Assembly (NCBI GenBank): GCA_943369665.1
Contig: CALRNX020000010.1
Span: forward strand, 1 to 64,000
Direction of reading: 5' to 3'
From: UKL13-3 sp943369665
GTDB taxonomy: Bacteria > Bacteroidota > Bacteroidia > UKL13-3
Length of the DNA stretch: 64,000 nucleotides
The notes beneath the pieces are model-generated. The model was not told the DNA's origin and ran no database searches. It worked only from the letters and a program-made list of their open reading frames with translations. This document shows, piece by piece, positions 1-9,466 of this stretch. The number at the start of each line of letters is the position of its first letter. Position 1 is the stretch's first letter. The position numbers were made by a program, and so were the translations under genes.

Positions 1-401
1 AGTATTTTTAAAATGTAAACGGCTGTATCGGTATACATGCTCGCGTATTGATGCGGTTGCCAAGATGAATTCACATACAATTGAGAATCCAACTTCCCGT
101 CATTTTTTTCACCCAAAAACTCAATAAAATCCTGATTATCAAACACCCCATCTTGTTGCCCATGAATAAAAAGAGGTTGTTCTACCCCATTTCTGAAGAT
201 TTGAAAACGCTTAGGGTGTATACCTGTGAGATTTATTCCTGAGTTGGTAAGCGTAGCTGCATCAATGCGGTACAAACCTGTATTCACCACCTTAAATTTA
301 AAATACGGTTGATTGGGTTTAATCCATTCAAAGCCATACTGCGCATGAGCAGTGTTTAATACAAACAGAATTGAAAGGATTAAAGGGATCCGTTTAACCA
401 T
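1..401 (-). CDS. PorU2/gingipain-like (C25 family) secreted protein, N-terminal fragment
   Basis: The reading frame begins with ATG at 401 and runs off the left edge, so only about 133 residues are visible. The first ~21 residues are a signal peptide (basic MVKR start, hydrophobic core, cut after AHAQ). The following mature part contains phrases such as YFKFKVVNTGLYRID, RNGVEQP and DFIEFLGEKNDGK, which match my recollection of the N-terminal region of the PorU/PorU2-like T9SS sortases and other gingipain-like C25 proteins of Bacteroidetes. The catalytic domain lies outside the window, so peptidase or sortase activity cannot be confirmed. It is transcribed in the same direction as the polysaccharide operon but separated from glf by 106 bp, and probably is an independent unit. 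Confidence 0.6.
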   Translation of the reverse strand, partial: MVKRIPLILSILFVLNTAHAQYGFEWIKPNQPYFKFKVVNTGLYRIDAATLTNSGINLTGIHPKRFQIFRNGVEQPLFIHGQQDGVFDNQDFIEFLGEKNDGKLDSQLYVNSSWQPHQYASMYTDTAVYILKI

Positions 402-507
402 GGTTTAGCTGTAAAACGCTGTAAGATATAAAATTGTTGTAATGCAAGCAATTTAGGGCAATAACGCCATAATCAAAAACCATAAACATACTTTTTACAA
501 TGGTGTG

Positions 508-1614
508 TCAATCCACAACATTTCGCTTTGCACTAGCCAATGCAGAAGCTATTACCTGGTGCATATCGTAGTATTTATATTCGGCAAGGCGCCCACCAAA
601 AATAATATTGGTTTCCTGTTTCGCCAAAGACTCATACTTTTTATAAAGTTGCATATTTCGTTCATCGTTGATCGGATAATAAGGCTCCAAGCCCTTTCTC
701 CATTCGGATGGATACTCTTTGGTTATAACCGTTTTTGAATGGCTTTTGGATTCAAAATACCTGTGCTCAATAATGCGGGTAAACGGCACCTCTTTTTCGG
801 TATAATTGACAACTGCATTCCCCTGGTAATCGGGCTTATCAATGGTTTCGTGTTCAAATCGTAAACTCCTGTAATCAAGCTCACCAAACTGGTAGTTATA
901 AAATTCATCAATTTTTCCCGTAAACACTATTGTTTTGGCCATTTTATCCAAAATATCTCTTTGTTTAAAATAATCTGTATCCAACTGAACCATAACACCC
1001 TTTAATAATCCTTCAGTTAATTTATTATACCCTCCTATGGGAATTCCTTGGAAGGTATCATTGAAGTAATTATTGTCGAATGTAAACCTTACAGGTAGTC
1101 GTTTAATAATAGAGGCTGGCAGGTCTTTACACTCCCTTCCCCATTGCTTTTCGGTATATCCTTTGATTATTTTTTCATACACCTCAACACCTACCATTGA
1201 AATAGCTTGTTCTTCGAGATTATTGGGTTTGTGCAAACCTAAGCGTTCAATATCTTCACTGATCTTTTGTTTGACCTCCTCCACTTTTACATTACCCAGC
1301 ACCTGGCAAAAGGTATTCATATTAACGGGTAAATTAAACCGCTCACTTTTATAAGATGCAATGGGAGAATTAATAAAATGATTAAAGGGTACAAATGAAT
1401 TGACAAAATCCCAGATCTCTTTGCTGTTGGTATGAAAAATATGGGCTCCATATTGATGCACCTGTATCCCCTCTACTTCTTTACAATAAATATTTCCCCC
1501 TACATGATTACGCTTATCAATTACCAAACACGTTTTTCCCTTCAGTGTAGCTTGGTGTGCAAACACAGCTCCAAATAATCCTGATCCTACAATAAGGTAA
1601 TCGTATTGCATCAC
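508..1614 (-). CDS. glf: UDP-galactopyranose mutase
   Basis: Flavoenzyme that interconverts UDP-galactopyranose and UDP-galactofuranose, supplying galactofuranose for surface glycans. The 368-residue length is that of bacterial Glf. The N-terminus carries the FAD-binding Rossmann loop GSGLFG (about residues 10-15), followed by the family motifs NHVGGN, YGAHIFHT, GYTEKQWGR and IPIGGYN, and the C-terminal motif FGGRLAEYKYYDM that closes over the flavin. The ATG directly follows the stop codon of the upstream glycosyltransferase (no spacer), so it is in the operon and is its last gene. Its presence predicts that the polysaccharide contains galactofuranose, presumably added by one of the glycosyltransferases upstream (inference). 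Confidence 0.96.
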   Translation of the reverse strand: MMQYDYLIVGSGLFGAVFAHQATLKGKTCLVIDKRNHVGGNIYCKEVEGIQVHQYGAHIFHTNSKEIWDFVNSFVPFNHFINSPIASYKSERFNLPVNMNTFCQVLGNVKVEEVKQKISEDIERLGLHKPNNLEEQAISMVGVEVYEKIIKGYTEKQWGRECKDLPASIIKRLPVRFTFDNNYFNDTFQGIPIGGYNKLTEGLLKGVMVQLDTDYFKQRDILDKMAKTIVFTGKIDEFYNYQFGELDYRSLRFEHETIDKPDYQGNAVVNYTEKEVPFTRIIEHRYFESKSHSKTVITKEYPSEWRKGLEPYYPINDERNMQLYKKYESLAKQETNIIFGGRLAEYKYYDMHQVIASALASAKRNVVD

Positions 1615-2364
1615 TTAAAAATATTGTGTTATTTTTTGCAATGGTTTGAGAATAAAGGTAAACCAATAAGGCTTAATATGATTAACCTTCCATGCTTTTT
1701 GGTCTTCCAAATTCGCCAATATCCTGTTTTTTAGTGAACGATTGCTTTGACCGCCCAATCTCATTTTCACAAGCACATCGGGTAAATAACTTAACTGTAT
1801 ATGATGAACCAGTCCCATTCTTAGCATCAATTCATAATCGGCAGCCGATTTGAGTGAAGTGTTATACCCTCCATATTGGGTATACACCTTTTTTCGCGCG
1901 AAAAAAGTAGGATGCGGAGGCATCCACCCATAATAAAAACGATCTTTACTGTAATTACCTGATCGCCATTTTCGCACAATTTTATTCTTATCGGCCAATT
2001 TCACATAATCCAGATCACCATAAACAGCATCTGTTGCCTCATTCATAAATTGTTCAACGATTGCTGCCACTACATGTGAATGTGCATAAAAATCATCGGA
2101 ATGCAAAAAACCGACAATATCACCTGTTGCCAGAGCAAGGCCCTTATTCATGGCATCATATATTCCTTTGTCGGGTTCAGAAACAATGGTATGTATTTTA
2201 TCTCCGTATGATTTAATTACATCAAGACTGCCATCTTTAGAAGCACCATCAATAACCAAATATTCGATATTGGCATACGACTGCCCCAAAACGGATTCGA
2301 TCGCATCAGCAATAAATCGTTTGTTTTCAAAGACTACGGTTACAATAGAAACTTTTAAACTCAA
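1615..2364 (-). CDS. Family 2 glycosyltransferase
   Basis: GT-A fold transferase that would move a sugar from a nucleotide donor to the lipid-linked glycan at the cytoplasmic face. The 249-residue protein opens with the family pattern SIVTVVFENKRF, then DGASKDGS and the donor/metal motif HSDD near residue 90. The stretch EPDKGIYDAMNKG resembles WcaE/colanic-acid-type GT2 enzymes. The start is TTG at 2364; no ATG or GTG exists upstream in frame before the previous stop, and the next Met is after the first core strand, so TTG must be used. The stop touches the start of glf. Donor and linkage cannot be read from sequence; galactofuranosyl transfer is possible because of the neighbour. Confidence 0.9.
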   Translation of the reverse strand: MSLKVSIVTVVFENKRFIADAIESVLGQSYANIEYLVIDGASKDGSLDVIKSYGDKIHTIVSEPDKGIYDAMNKGLALATGDIVGFLHSDDFYAHSHVVAAIVEQFMNEATDAVYGDLDYVKLADKNKIVRKWRSGNYSKDRFYYGWMPPHPTFFARKKVYTQYGGYNTSLKSAADYELMLRMGLVHHIQLSYLPDVLVKMRLGGQSNRSLKNRILANLEDQKAWKVNHIKPYWFTFILKPLQKITQYF

Positions 2365-2384
2365 AATGATGATAGTGTTTGATA

Positions 2385-3674
2385 CTAATTAAAAGTAGCA
2401 GTGATGTATGAAAAGATTTCTCTTAACTCCACACTCTCATTTTTCTGAAAGGTATTAGCCGTATCTACAAAATAACCTTCTTGGTCATGTTCGCCATTTT
2501 TAATCGCTACAAACGCAACATAGTTTTTCAGATCAATTTGAGAGGTGATGTCATTAATTGAAACGAAGTCTCCGTTTTTAATATCATTATCGTATGTAAG
2601 TTCGATAAACAGGCTATTGGTTCGATTATCAACCGTAAACACTTTCTGACCTTTGAGCTTTACAGTATTTAGTTTTTGTTCGGCTGCTGCTGCTTCATCT
2701 TTAGAGGCAAAATCCACTAAAAAATCACGTGACATTCTTGGTAATACTTCTCCTCCTGTTATTCCTATCAAATCTAAAAACGCACGGTGGTTTTTCAGAC
2801 GCCAGTAATACGTATTGTGCAGATGTGGTTTTTGATGAAGACCTGTTGCGATCATTAACCTGCAATCAAGCTTTAACAACATGTTTAAAATAACATCATA
2901 CTCTTTAAGTGTATCTAAAACAGGATCTTCATTGGCAGCACAGTACCATTCAGGATTCTTAAGAGGGCCTTCGTACACCATACTGTTAAACATATAATGA
3001 TGCTGTTCGTGAGCACCTGAGTTTAAAAATAATGAAGAAAAATCCGGTTGGAATTTCTTCCATTGAGCAATAAAAACATCAGCTAATAAATTATCCAGAA
3101 CAACGGCTTTCGTTGCCTTATTTTTCAGCTTGGTGGTAAGCAATTTAATATAATGAAGTTTACGTTCAAAGGGTACATATACCAATAACGACTTCAGAAT
3201 TGAAATTGCATCTGCCACACCTAATTTATTATGGGCATTTCCATTAACTGCTGATGAAACTGCTGCCGAAAGTTCAACAATCAAATTATCGCCAACAGCT
3301 TTTGTTTTGGTCCAGGGATCCGGGATAAAAAACACAGGATTTTTCAACTTATTGCTGGCATTAAAGGGAGAAATGGCGCCTACTTTTAACCCTTTTGACT
3401 CTGCCACTTCCCATAATTGCACCAAATCGTGATTATTCACAATATCGCCTAACCTAAAAACCTGGTGATCCGCAAAAGCTTTACCGGTATGTAGCGTTAC
3501 CCATTGGATCCAGGGCTCTAATAATTCATATTTTTTTTCCGATGTTGTTACTTTATAACCATGCTTAGCAAATACTTTTTTAAACGTAGGCAAATACCCC
3601 AATTCAATATACTTTTCAATATACTCAAAATTGATTTCGTTTAAACCTAACAATATTACTTTTTGCTTCATCAT
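2385..3674 (-). CDS. Alkaline-phosphatase-superfamily-like protein of polysaccharide locus
   Basis: About 429 residues from ATG 3674; an upstream TTG at 3680 is less likely. The opening (ILLGLNEINFE, then GYLPTF, then PWIQWVTLHTGK) follows the pattern of type I phosphodiesterase/alkaline-phosphatase-fold proteins, in which a metal-binding LDG(A/L)D is followed by LPN, a T/S-rich nucleophile loop and TG. Here the usual first aspartates are replaced (GLNEIN). The later segment SGAHEQHHY and IATGLHQKPH supply His residues that could be metal ligands. No signal peptide is visible, so it would act in the cytoplasm. It sits between two glycosyltransferases, suggesting a role in modifying or hydrolysing a phosphate- or sulfate-bearing glycan precursor, but this is inference; the substrate is unknown. 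Confidence 0.6.
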   Translation of the reverse strand: MMKQKVILLGLNEINFEYIEKYIELGYLPTFKKVFAKHGYKVTTSEKKYELLEPWIQWVTLHTGKAFADHQVFRLGDIVNNHDLVQLWEVAESKGLKVGAISPFNASNKLKNPVFFIPDPWTKTKAVGDNLIVELSAAVSSAVNGNAHNKLGVADAISILKSLLVYVPFERKLHYIKLLTTKLKNKATKAVVLDNLLADVFIAQWKKFQPDFSSLFLNSGAHEQHHYMFNSMVYEGPLKNPEWYCAANEDPVLDTLKEYDVILNMLLKLDCRLMIATGLHQKPHLHNTYYWRLKNHRAFLDLIGITGGEVLPRMSRDFLVDFASKDEAAAAEQKLNTVKLKGQKVFTVDNRTNSLFIELTYDNDIKNGDFVSINDITSQIDLKNYVAFVAIKNGEHDQEGYFVDTANTFQKNESVELREIFSYITATFN

Positions 3675-3680
3675 ATTCAA

Positions 3681-4805
3681 TTATGCTTCATAAAAATCAA
3701 ACGTTTGTTGCAAAACAGTTCGTAATGACATTTTTTCTTCCATCATGATCCGTGATTGATTTCCCATATCAATTCGCAACTGCCGGTCACTTAATAACAC
3801 ATCCAACGCTTCGGCCAATAATTCCCCGTTTTTTACAGGCACAATATAACCATTTACTCCATTTACAACGCATTCTTTACATCCCGGAGCATCTGTTGTA
3901 ACAATTGGTCGTCCAATAGCCATTGCCTCTACCAACGATTTTGGCAATCCCTCCCTGTATGATGGTAAACATACAATATCACTTTCAATAAAAACATGCT
4001 TCATATCATTTACATGCCCTCTCCAAATCAAATATTCAGGAATCAGAAGCTGGGAAATCGCCTTTTCACTTATACTTTCGGGATTAAAAGCATCAATACC
4101 ACCAATCAATTCAAACAGTACCTTTCCTTTATATTTGGATTGCAACAAATTTGCGGCTGCCACAAAATCCAAAATACCTTTATCATATAACATACGAGCC
4201 GGTAGTATTACGCTTAAGTGTTTTTTCGCTATAGGTTGTTCTTGACTAAAATCATCGGTATCAACTCCTGAACCTTTAATAATCTGGTAGTTTGTACGAT
4301 TTAAAAAACCCAGTGATTGATACATTTCCATATCATCCGGGTTTTGAAAGATGAACTTATACTTACGAAAACCGAATGCTACATTCATTAAAAGACGCAC
4401 AACAAAACGTGTGAATGATCTTTTATCGCCCGAAAAAACAGCACCCAATCCACTAATTGCATTTACAACATGTTTACTATTAACATTCGCTAATGTAGCA
4501 GCTATACTACCATAAAGTGCAGGTTTAATGGAAACATGATGTATATATTTAGGCTTATATTTGAGGTAAAGTTTACGAAGAATAAAGATAAGTTTTAGCT
4601 CCTTAACAGGGTTTTTACCTGAACGCTCAAAATCTAGCTCGATATAGTTTAAACCATATGATTGAATAAGCTCCTTTTTACCTGTATTTTTGGTTGCTAC
4701 ATATACTTCAAAGCCTTTTCGCTTGGCTTCAAGAGCTAAGGGTAGCCGATGTGATACAAAAAACCAATCAACATTTGCTACATACAAAATACGAGGGGGC
4801 GTCAT
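3681..4805 (-). CDS. Family 4 glycosyltransferase
   Basis: GT-B fold, retaining glycosyltransferase of 374 residues. The N-terminal domain starts ILYVANVDWFFVSHRLPLA, a pattern typical of the PglA/WbpT-like subgroup that adds GalNAc or a related HexNAc to undecaprenyl-linked sugars. The C-terminal donor domain has SVILPARMLYDKGI and the E(x7)E-type signature region YREGLPKSLVEAMA followed by GRPIVTTDAPGCKE. It starts with ATG 4805 and its stop codon is seven bases before the ATG of the downstream phosphatase-like gene. The presence of UDP-HexNAcA-forming enzymes in the same operon makes an amino-sugar donor reasonable, but this is inference. Confidence 0.9.
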   Translation of the reverse strand: MTPPRILYVANVDWFFVSHRLPLALEAKRKGFEVYVATKNTGKKELIQSYGLNYIELDFERSGKNPVKELKLIFILRKLYLKYKPKYIHHVSIKPALYGSIAATLANVNSKHVVNAISGLGAVFSGDKRSFTRFVVRLLMNVAFGFRKYKFIFQNPDDMEMYQSLGFLNRTNYQIIKGSGVDTDDFSQEQPIAKKHLSVILPARMLYDKGILDFVAAANLLQSKYKGKVLFELIGGIDAFNPESISEKAISQLLIPEYLIWRGHVNDMKHVFIESDIVCLPSYREGLPKSLVEAMAIGRPIVTTDAPGCKECVVNGVNGYIVPVKNGELLAEALDVLLSDRQLRIDMGNQSRIMMEEKMSLRTVLQQTFDFYEA

Positions 4806-4814
4806 GCCACGAAT

Positions 4815-6725
4815 TTATGCATCTAACTGTGCATTATACCATTTTTGGAAACAATATAATGTCCACAACTGATGTGAATGGTCATTTATTTGCGACAAGT
4901 GCTCTTTAATCAACTTTTGAATAAAATCAACGTTAAAGTAGAAATGTTGGACAAGGCTATCAGGGGAAAGTGTGGCAAGTAAATCCTCTCTTAACTCATT
5001 CCTAAACCAGTGACCAATAGGAACTTCAAACCCCTTTTTAGGTGCATCAAAAAAGCCATTAGGCATTAAATGAGCAAACGTATCTTTTAAGATTCTCTTT
5101 TTATTATTCCCTTTGAGCAAAAAGGAATCTGGCATTTGGTAAGTAAGTTCCATCAACCGATAATCCAAAAATGGAGCGCGGCATTCCAGAGAAGACAGCA
5201 TACTTACCCTATCAACTTTGGCCAACATATCACCCTCAAGAGAAATCTGTTTATCAATATAACGAGCAGTTTTAAGTGGAGAAGCTTCATTTGCTTGAGG
5301 TATATCAATAACTTTGGCAAGCACTGTTTTGTAATCCAATAAATTATCAGATGTTAATACTTTAGCCAACTCCTCTTGTTTAAAACCCAAAGCGATAATA
5401 TTTAAATGGCTATCAATCGTTTCGTCACCCACAGAAGAGACAAATTTTTTCAACATGGCTGTTTTAGAACGGGTGTCTGATGCCGAAAAAGCTGAAAAAC
5501 CCATCAATTTCTTAACAATCCCATTTCTGATAAAAGAAGGAACGAGTTTCCGATACGTATTTCCGTAGGTATGAATCAGGTATTTATTGTACCCTCCAAA
5601 TATTTCATCACCCCCATCACCCGTTAATGCAACCTTTACTTCTTGTCTTGCATGATAAGAAACAAAATATGTTGGCAAGCATGAGGAATCGGCAAATGGT
5701 TCATCGTAATTTAGAATGATATTATCTATCGAATTTAAAATCTCGTTGTAATTAAGTGTGTATTGATAGTGCTCCGATCCGATATGCTTGGATATTAATG
5801 TTGCCCGCTCCGACTCATCATATCGTTTGTTTTCGTATCCTACAGAAAACGTTTTAATCTTTTTGCCAGACACTTTAGACATTAATGCAGCAACTATTGA
5901 AGAGTCGACTCCTCCACTTAAAAAAACACCTAAAGGCACATCTGCAATCATCTTTTGTTGCACTGAATCAATCAGTATCTCTTCCGTTTTTCGCTTTGCC
6001 TCATCGTAGGATAACAGATCAATTTCAGTGTCCGGTTTGAGTTGAATATCCCAATATTTTTGAGTTGAAAAGGCCAGTGTATCTGTATCGATTGATAAAG
6101 TATAACCCGGTTTTAGTTTAAAAACATCATCATAAATTGTGAGTGGTGCCGGAATATATGAAAGAGCAAAATAGGCGTTAAGTGCACGTGCTGATACCTG
6201 TTTAAGTTCAGGGTGGTTCCGAATAATACTTTTGAGTTCAGATGCCCAAACAAATTGACCATTAACTCTGGTATAATATAATGGTTTTTCACCAAACCGA
6301 TCTCTTGCTATAAATACTTTTTTATTTGCTAAGTCATGAATTGAAAAAGCAAACATTCCATTTAATTGGTTTACACATGCTTCTCCAAATACCTCATACA
6401 TTTTCAATATAACTTCAGTATCCGAAGTAGTATGAAATGTTATTCCCTTTAACTGCAATTGAGCTTTAAGTTCAAGGTAATTATAAATCTCTCCATTAAA
6501 AACGATAGCAAGAGATTGATTCTCATTAAACATAGGCTGATGTCCACTTGATAAATCTAAAATGGATAATCTGCGCATGGCCATAGATACATTACCAAAC
6601 TGATAAACACCTCCATCATCCGGCCCCCTATGCAGAATCTGGTCGTTCATACTCAAAAGCTCCTTCAATTGAGAGGCCTTATCTAACTGTGATTGGGTTG
6701 TTATAATTCCATTAATTCCGCACAT
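4815..6725 (-). CDS. asnB: Asparagine synthase (glutamine-hydrolysing) homologue
   Basis: 636-residue class II amidotransferase. The N-terminus MCGINGI gives the catalytic Cys2 after Met removal; LHRGPDD and FNGEIYN (around residues 77-82) complete the glutaminase site. The synthetase domain has the ATP-pyrophosphatase loop SGGVDSS at residues 270-276 and GDGGDEIFGGY. Homologues of about 630 residues are common in surface-polysaccharide loci, where they are thought to amidate a sugar carboxylate (for example a uronic acid) rather than make asparagine. The operon encodes a HexNAc 6-dehydrogenase that would make such a uronic acid, which fits amidation of HexNAcA (inference). Gap to the upstream glycosyltransferase gene is 3 bp. 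Confidence 0.95.
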   Translation of the reverse strand: MCGINGIITTQSQLDKASQLKELLSMNDQILHRGPDDGGVYQFGNVSMAMRRLSILDLSSGHQPMFNENQSLAIVFNGEIYNYLELKAQLQLKGITFHTTSDTEVILKMYEVFGEACVNQLNGMFAFSIHDLANKKVFIARDRFGEKPLYYTRVNGQFVWASELKSIIRNHPELKQVSARALNAYFALSYIPAPLTIYDDVFKLKPGYTLSIDTDTLAFSTQKYWDIQLKPDTEIDLLSYDEAKRKTEEILIDSVQQKMIADVPLGVFLSGGVDSSIVAALMSKVSGKKIKTFSVGYENKRYDESERATLISKHIGSEHYQYTLNYNEILNSIDNIILNYDEPFADSSCLPTYFVSYHARQEVKVALTGDGGDEIFGGYNKYLIHTYGNTYRKLVPSFIRNGIVKKLMGFSAFSASDTRSKTAMLKKFVSSVGDETIDSHLNIIALGFKQEELAKVLTSDNLLDYKTVLAKVIDIPQANEASPLKTARYIDKQISLEGDMLAKVDRVSMLSSLECRAPFLDYRLMELTYQMPDSFLLKGNNKKRILKDTFAHLMPNGFFDAPKKGFEVPIGHWFRNELREDLLATLSPDSLVQHFYFNVDFIQKLIKEHLSQINDHSHQLWTLYCFQKWYNAQLDA

Positions 6726-6728
6726 ACT

Positions 6729-7814
6729 TTATTCTATAATAACCTTAACCCATTCGTTTATTTTCTCTTCCTTGCTAAACGTAGTTGCAAGCACCATATT
6801 GCTACGTTCAATAAATTTATTGCGTAAATACTCATCATTTATGATCTTAACAATGGCTCGGGTAAACCCTTGTATATCACCTGGAGGTATCGCGAATCCA
6901 TTTACCCCGTTCTCAATTTGTTCCGGAATTCCATCAATATTAGTTGTGACAACTGGTTTTTGATAGGCCATAGCTTCTAAAACAGAAGTTGGCATTCCTT
7001 CCAAATAAGATGGAAGTAAAAAAATATCTGTATCTGCAAAAAATGTAGCTTTATCATCTGTATACCCTCTAAAGTCAAAATATTGACCAAGGTTTTCAGC
7101 TATAACCCTGCGTTCAAAATCTCCATTCGTATTATCTGACCCCGCCAAAATAAAAACGGGTGTAATTCCTTCTTTAACCAATGATTTAGTTAATGGTATT
7201 AAGTCATAATGTCCTTTTAATTTACGAATATTGGCCAGCACCCCAATGCGCAAACAGTTCTTATTACCATTAAAAGGCTTGATTTTAAATTCTTCAATTG
7301 GTTCTATATAATTATAAATAACCTTTATCTTATCAATTGGTATTTTTTCTCTTTGGGCATAAATTCGTTTGCCTGCTATTGAATTGGAAACCCATGTATC
7401 AACCAAAAAAGCAGTACATTTATCCATCCATACTTGGTGCAGTTTCCTGAATGAATTTGTTGATCTTATGTTAGCAATGGAGCGGGTTTGGGGAGAGATC
7501 AGTTTAGTCATTAAACGCGAAAAAACTTCGACACGTAATCCAAAATTAAACACTACATCAAATTGCTGTTTTTTTAACAGGTCAGTATATTTATGTATCG
7601 CGTCAAATGGTTTTTTAGAAAACAAGCCAATCTCAGTAAACGATTTTCCAATATCTTCACAGTAACTAAACATTGGTCCGTTGTCCTCTAATGTTGCAAA
7701 ATGAATCTCAAACCCAAGTGCATTTAATTCATGAGAAATCTTCACTATATTGGTTTCGGCTCCCCCTATTTTAGTTACAGAACAAAAGAAGAGTATTTTT
7801 TTATTCATCAACAT
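6729..7814 (-). CDS. Family 4 glycosyltransferase
   Basis: 361-residue GT-B glycosyltransferase. The N-terminal half begins ILFFCSVTKIGGAETN, with the acceptor-side glycine loop GGAE; the C-terminal half has GVLANIRKLKGHYDL and the donor-binding signature PSYLEGMPTSVLEAMA followed by PVVTTNIDGIPE. ATG at 7814 was chosen; a second ATG at 7808 (MNKK) is equally possible. It is followed three bases later by asnB. A 62-bp gap separates it from the upstream ATP-grasp gene with no recognisable promoter, so it is probably cotranscribed. Donor and linkage are not predictable. Confidence 0.9.
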   Translation of the reverse strand: MLMNKKILFFCSVTKIGGAETNIVKISHELNALGFEIHFATLEDNGPMFSYCEDIGKSFTEIGLFSKKPFDAIHKYTDLLKKQQFDVVFNFGLRVEVFSRLMTKLISPQTRSIANIRSTNSFRKLHQVWMDKCTAFLVDTWVSNSIAGKRIYAQREKIPIDKIKVIYNYIEPIEEFKIKPFNGNKNCLRIGVLANIRKLKGHYDLIPLTKSLVKEGITPVFILAGSDNTNGDFERRVIAENLGQYFDFRGYTDDKATFFADTDIFLLPSYLEGMPTSVLEAMAYQKPVVTTNIDGIPEQIENGVNGFAIPPGDIQGFTRAIVKIINDEYLRNKFIERSNMVLATTFSKEEKINEWVKVIIE

Positions 7815-7876
7815 TAATTTACAATTAATCTATAGACGGGGTATTGATTGTTAGTCATAATGTCAAAGGACTTGAA

Positions 7877-8920
7877 TTATTTAGACAAATATGACTGTAC
7901 TTCTTTATGTTTTATTTTAAATACAATATCAACAAATTTAACATCCCACAACTCTTTTGTAATATTACTTTTATAATAACTGTAAGGCTTTCCTTTTAGC
8001 TTTAAAACTGGATTGGGTTGAAATACAGGGCTAACTTCTAGATACAATGGTACAGTGTTTAAATCATCATTTTGCCAGGTAATATCAAATGCTCCTGTTG
8101 TTAAGTTTAATTTATCAAAGGTATCAAGGATATGCGCCCTCCACTGTTCAGGAAAAAAAACAAAATCTACATCACTTCCATAACTTGTTGATGTTGGTTT
8201 CCATTCTTTTCCCAAATTTATGCGCCAATAATGCAACACGATTTCATTTCCAACTATAATAACACGCAGATCTTTGCGCATATTAATAAGTTCTTGCTTT
8301 ATAATTATGTGATTTTCCGACAAAAATTCGGTTGTATTCATCAATTGTTCCAATTCGTCTAAGTTGTCAATTTTATACAACCCGTTTGAAGAGCAAGAAT
8401 GCTCTGCTTTAATTAGAAATGGATACTTAAGATCAGAACTCTTCAACTCGGAATAAGAGGAATACAACTTTGTAGACGGTTCACTTACATTTATTTTGGC
8501 AAATTCTTGATGCATAAATGCCTTGTTTTCCCAAAACATTGTTTCTCGCAAATTTGGACAAACTACATTCCCTTGCAACTCTAACTGACTGATTACATGG
8601 CTTAATACATTTGTATAATCTTTAAACCCAAATACATTGTAGGTATCCTCAAGCGTTAAAAATATTCGCTTATTCATCTTCCTCCCGATCTTATTTCCTA
8701 AAGATATAGAAAAGGACTTATTCTCCTTTATTAAACCATTTATAATTCCAAAATCTTTAAGACAAGAATCACTACCCCAATACGTTAACCCAATACTTCT
8801 AATCCATAAAACAGTATTAGATTCTGAATGATATAAGCGACAAAACATGAACCAGTCTGTTTTAAAAAACAAAGCTAGTGTTCGTATTATCCGCTTTATG
8901 AGTTTAATGCCTTTTTTCAT
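7877..8920 (-). CDS. ATP-grasp-like protein of polysaccharide locus
   Basis: About 347 residues from ATG 8920; an in-frame TTG at 8947 would lengthen it by nine residues and is less likely. The middle and C-terminal parts look like an ATP-grasp ligase: a Lys-bearing strand YPFLIKAEHS with a Ser/Gly loop (SCSSNG), then HIIIKQELI and KDLRVIIVGNEI, and at the end LYLEVSPVFQPNP, where E and N would bind Mg-ATP. ATP-grasp enzymes join a carboxylate to an amine or other nucleophile. It overlaps the HAD gene by 17 bases and the aminotransferase lies just before that, so the three are likely to be translated together and could build or attach an unusual amino-acid-like substituent (inference). The N-terminal ~100 residues are not recognised. 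Confidence 0.6.
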   Translation of the reverse strand: MKKGIKLIKRIIRTLALFFKTDWFMFCRLYHSESNTVLWIRSIGLTYWGSDSCLKDFGIINGLIKENKSFSISLGNKIGRKMNKRIFLTLEDTYNVFGFKDYTNVLSHVISQLELQGNVVCPNLRETMFWENKAFMHQEFAKINVSEPSTKLYSSYSELKSSDLKYPFLIKAEHSCSSNGLYKIDNLDELEQLMNTTEFLSENHIIIKQELINMRKDLRVIIVGNEIVLHYWRINLGKEWKPTSTSYGSDVDFVFFPEQWRAHILDTFDKLNLTTGAFDITWQNDDLNTVPLYLEVSPVFQPNPVLKLKGKPYSYYKSNITKELWDVKFVDIVFKIKHKEVQSYLSK

Positions 8921-9464
8921 GTATTGACCTAATTTCAAAACTGCCAATATAGGAAATTGGCAACGATTTAACCTTTTCTATCACCTCATCATAAAACAAG
9001 ACCTTTCCTTTTTCGTGATTATAACTCAAATCGTCAATAAATGTAATCAGTACAGGATGTTGTTTATGTACATACTTAATGTATTGTAATTTATTATAAG
9101 CAAACGGAACTAGCAACAAATTTTGCTTTGAAAGTTTAATTCCTGAGGAAACGAGCCAGTTATAGGTTACCTCAAAAAGATTAAAATTTCGGGCACTGAT
9201 ATAAAATACTACGTTTTGGGGATTCCTGTTTATTTGAAGTAAATAGTCCCTCATACCTATAAAAACAGCCAATCCTTTATGCCTGTCTACCTCTGAAGTA
9301 TAAAAATCATGTTTCAAACTCGGCCATGTATCGGCAATTGTATTGTCAATATCAACAAAATAATAATGCACTGTACTGGCATCGGGTTTAAATTGAACAC
9401 GAAACAATGAGTACTTATAAAAGTTAATAATAGTATAACATACCCTTTTAATAAGGTTAATCAT
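8904..9464 (-). CDS. HAD-superfamily hydrolase-like protein
   Basis: 186 residues. Motif I is visible as FVDIDNTIADTW (DxDxT, near residues 36-40), motif II as FYISARN (Ser), and motif IV as TFIDDLSYN (DD). These are the nucleophile, phosphate-binding and Mg-binding elements of HAD phosphatases. The cap is small. It lies between a PLP aminotransferase (2-bp gap) and an ATP-grasp gene (17-bp overlap). A phosphatase between an aminotransferase and a ligase suggests removal of a phosphate from an intermediate that is then ligated to the glycan or its precursor, which is inference. The N-terminal ~20 residues are hydrophobic and aromatic, perhaps a membrane-contacting segment. Confidence 0.7.
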   Translation of the reverse strand: MINLIKRVCYTIINFYKYSLFRVQFKPDASTVHYYFVDIDNTIADTWPSLKHDFYTSEVDRHKGLAVFIGMRDYLLQINRNPQNVVFYISARNFNLFEVTYNWLVSSGIKLSKQNLLLVPFAYNKLQYIKYVHKQHPVLITFIDDLSYNHEKGKVLFYDEVIEKVKSLPISYIGSFEIRSIHEKRH

Positions 9465-9466
9465 TT

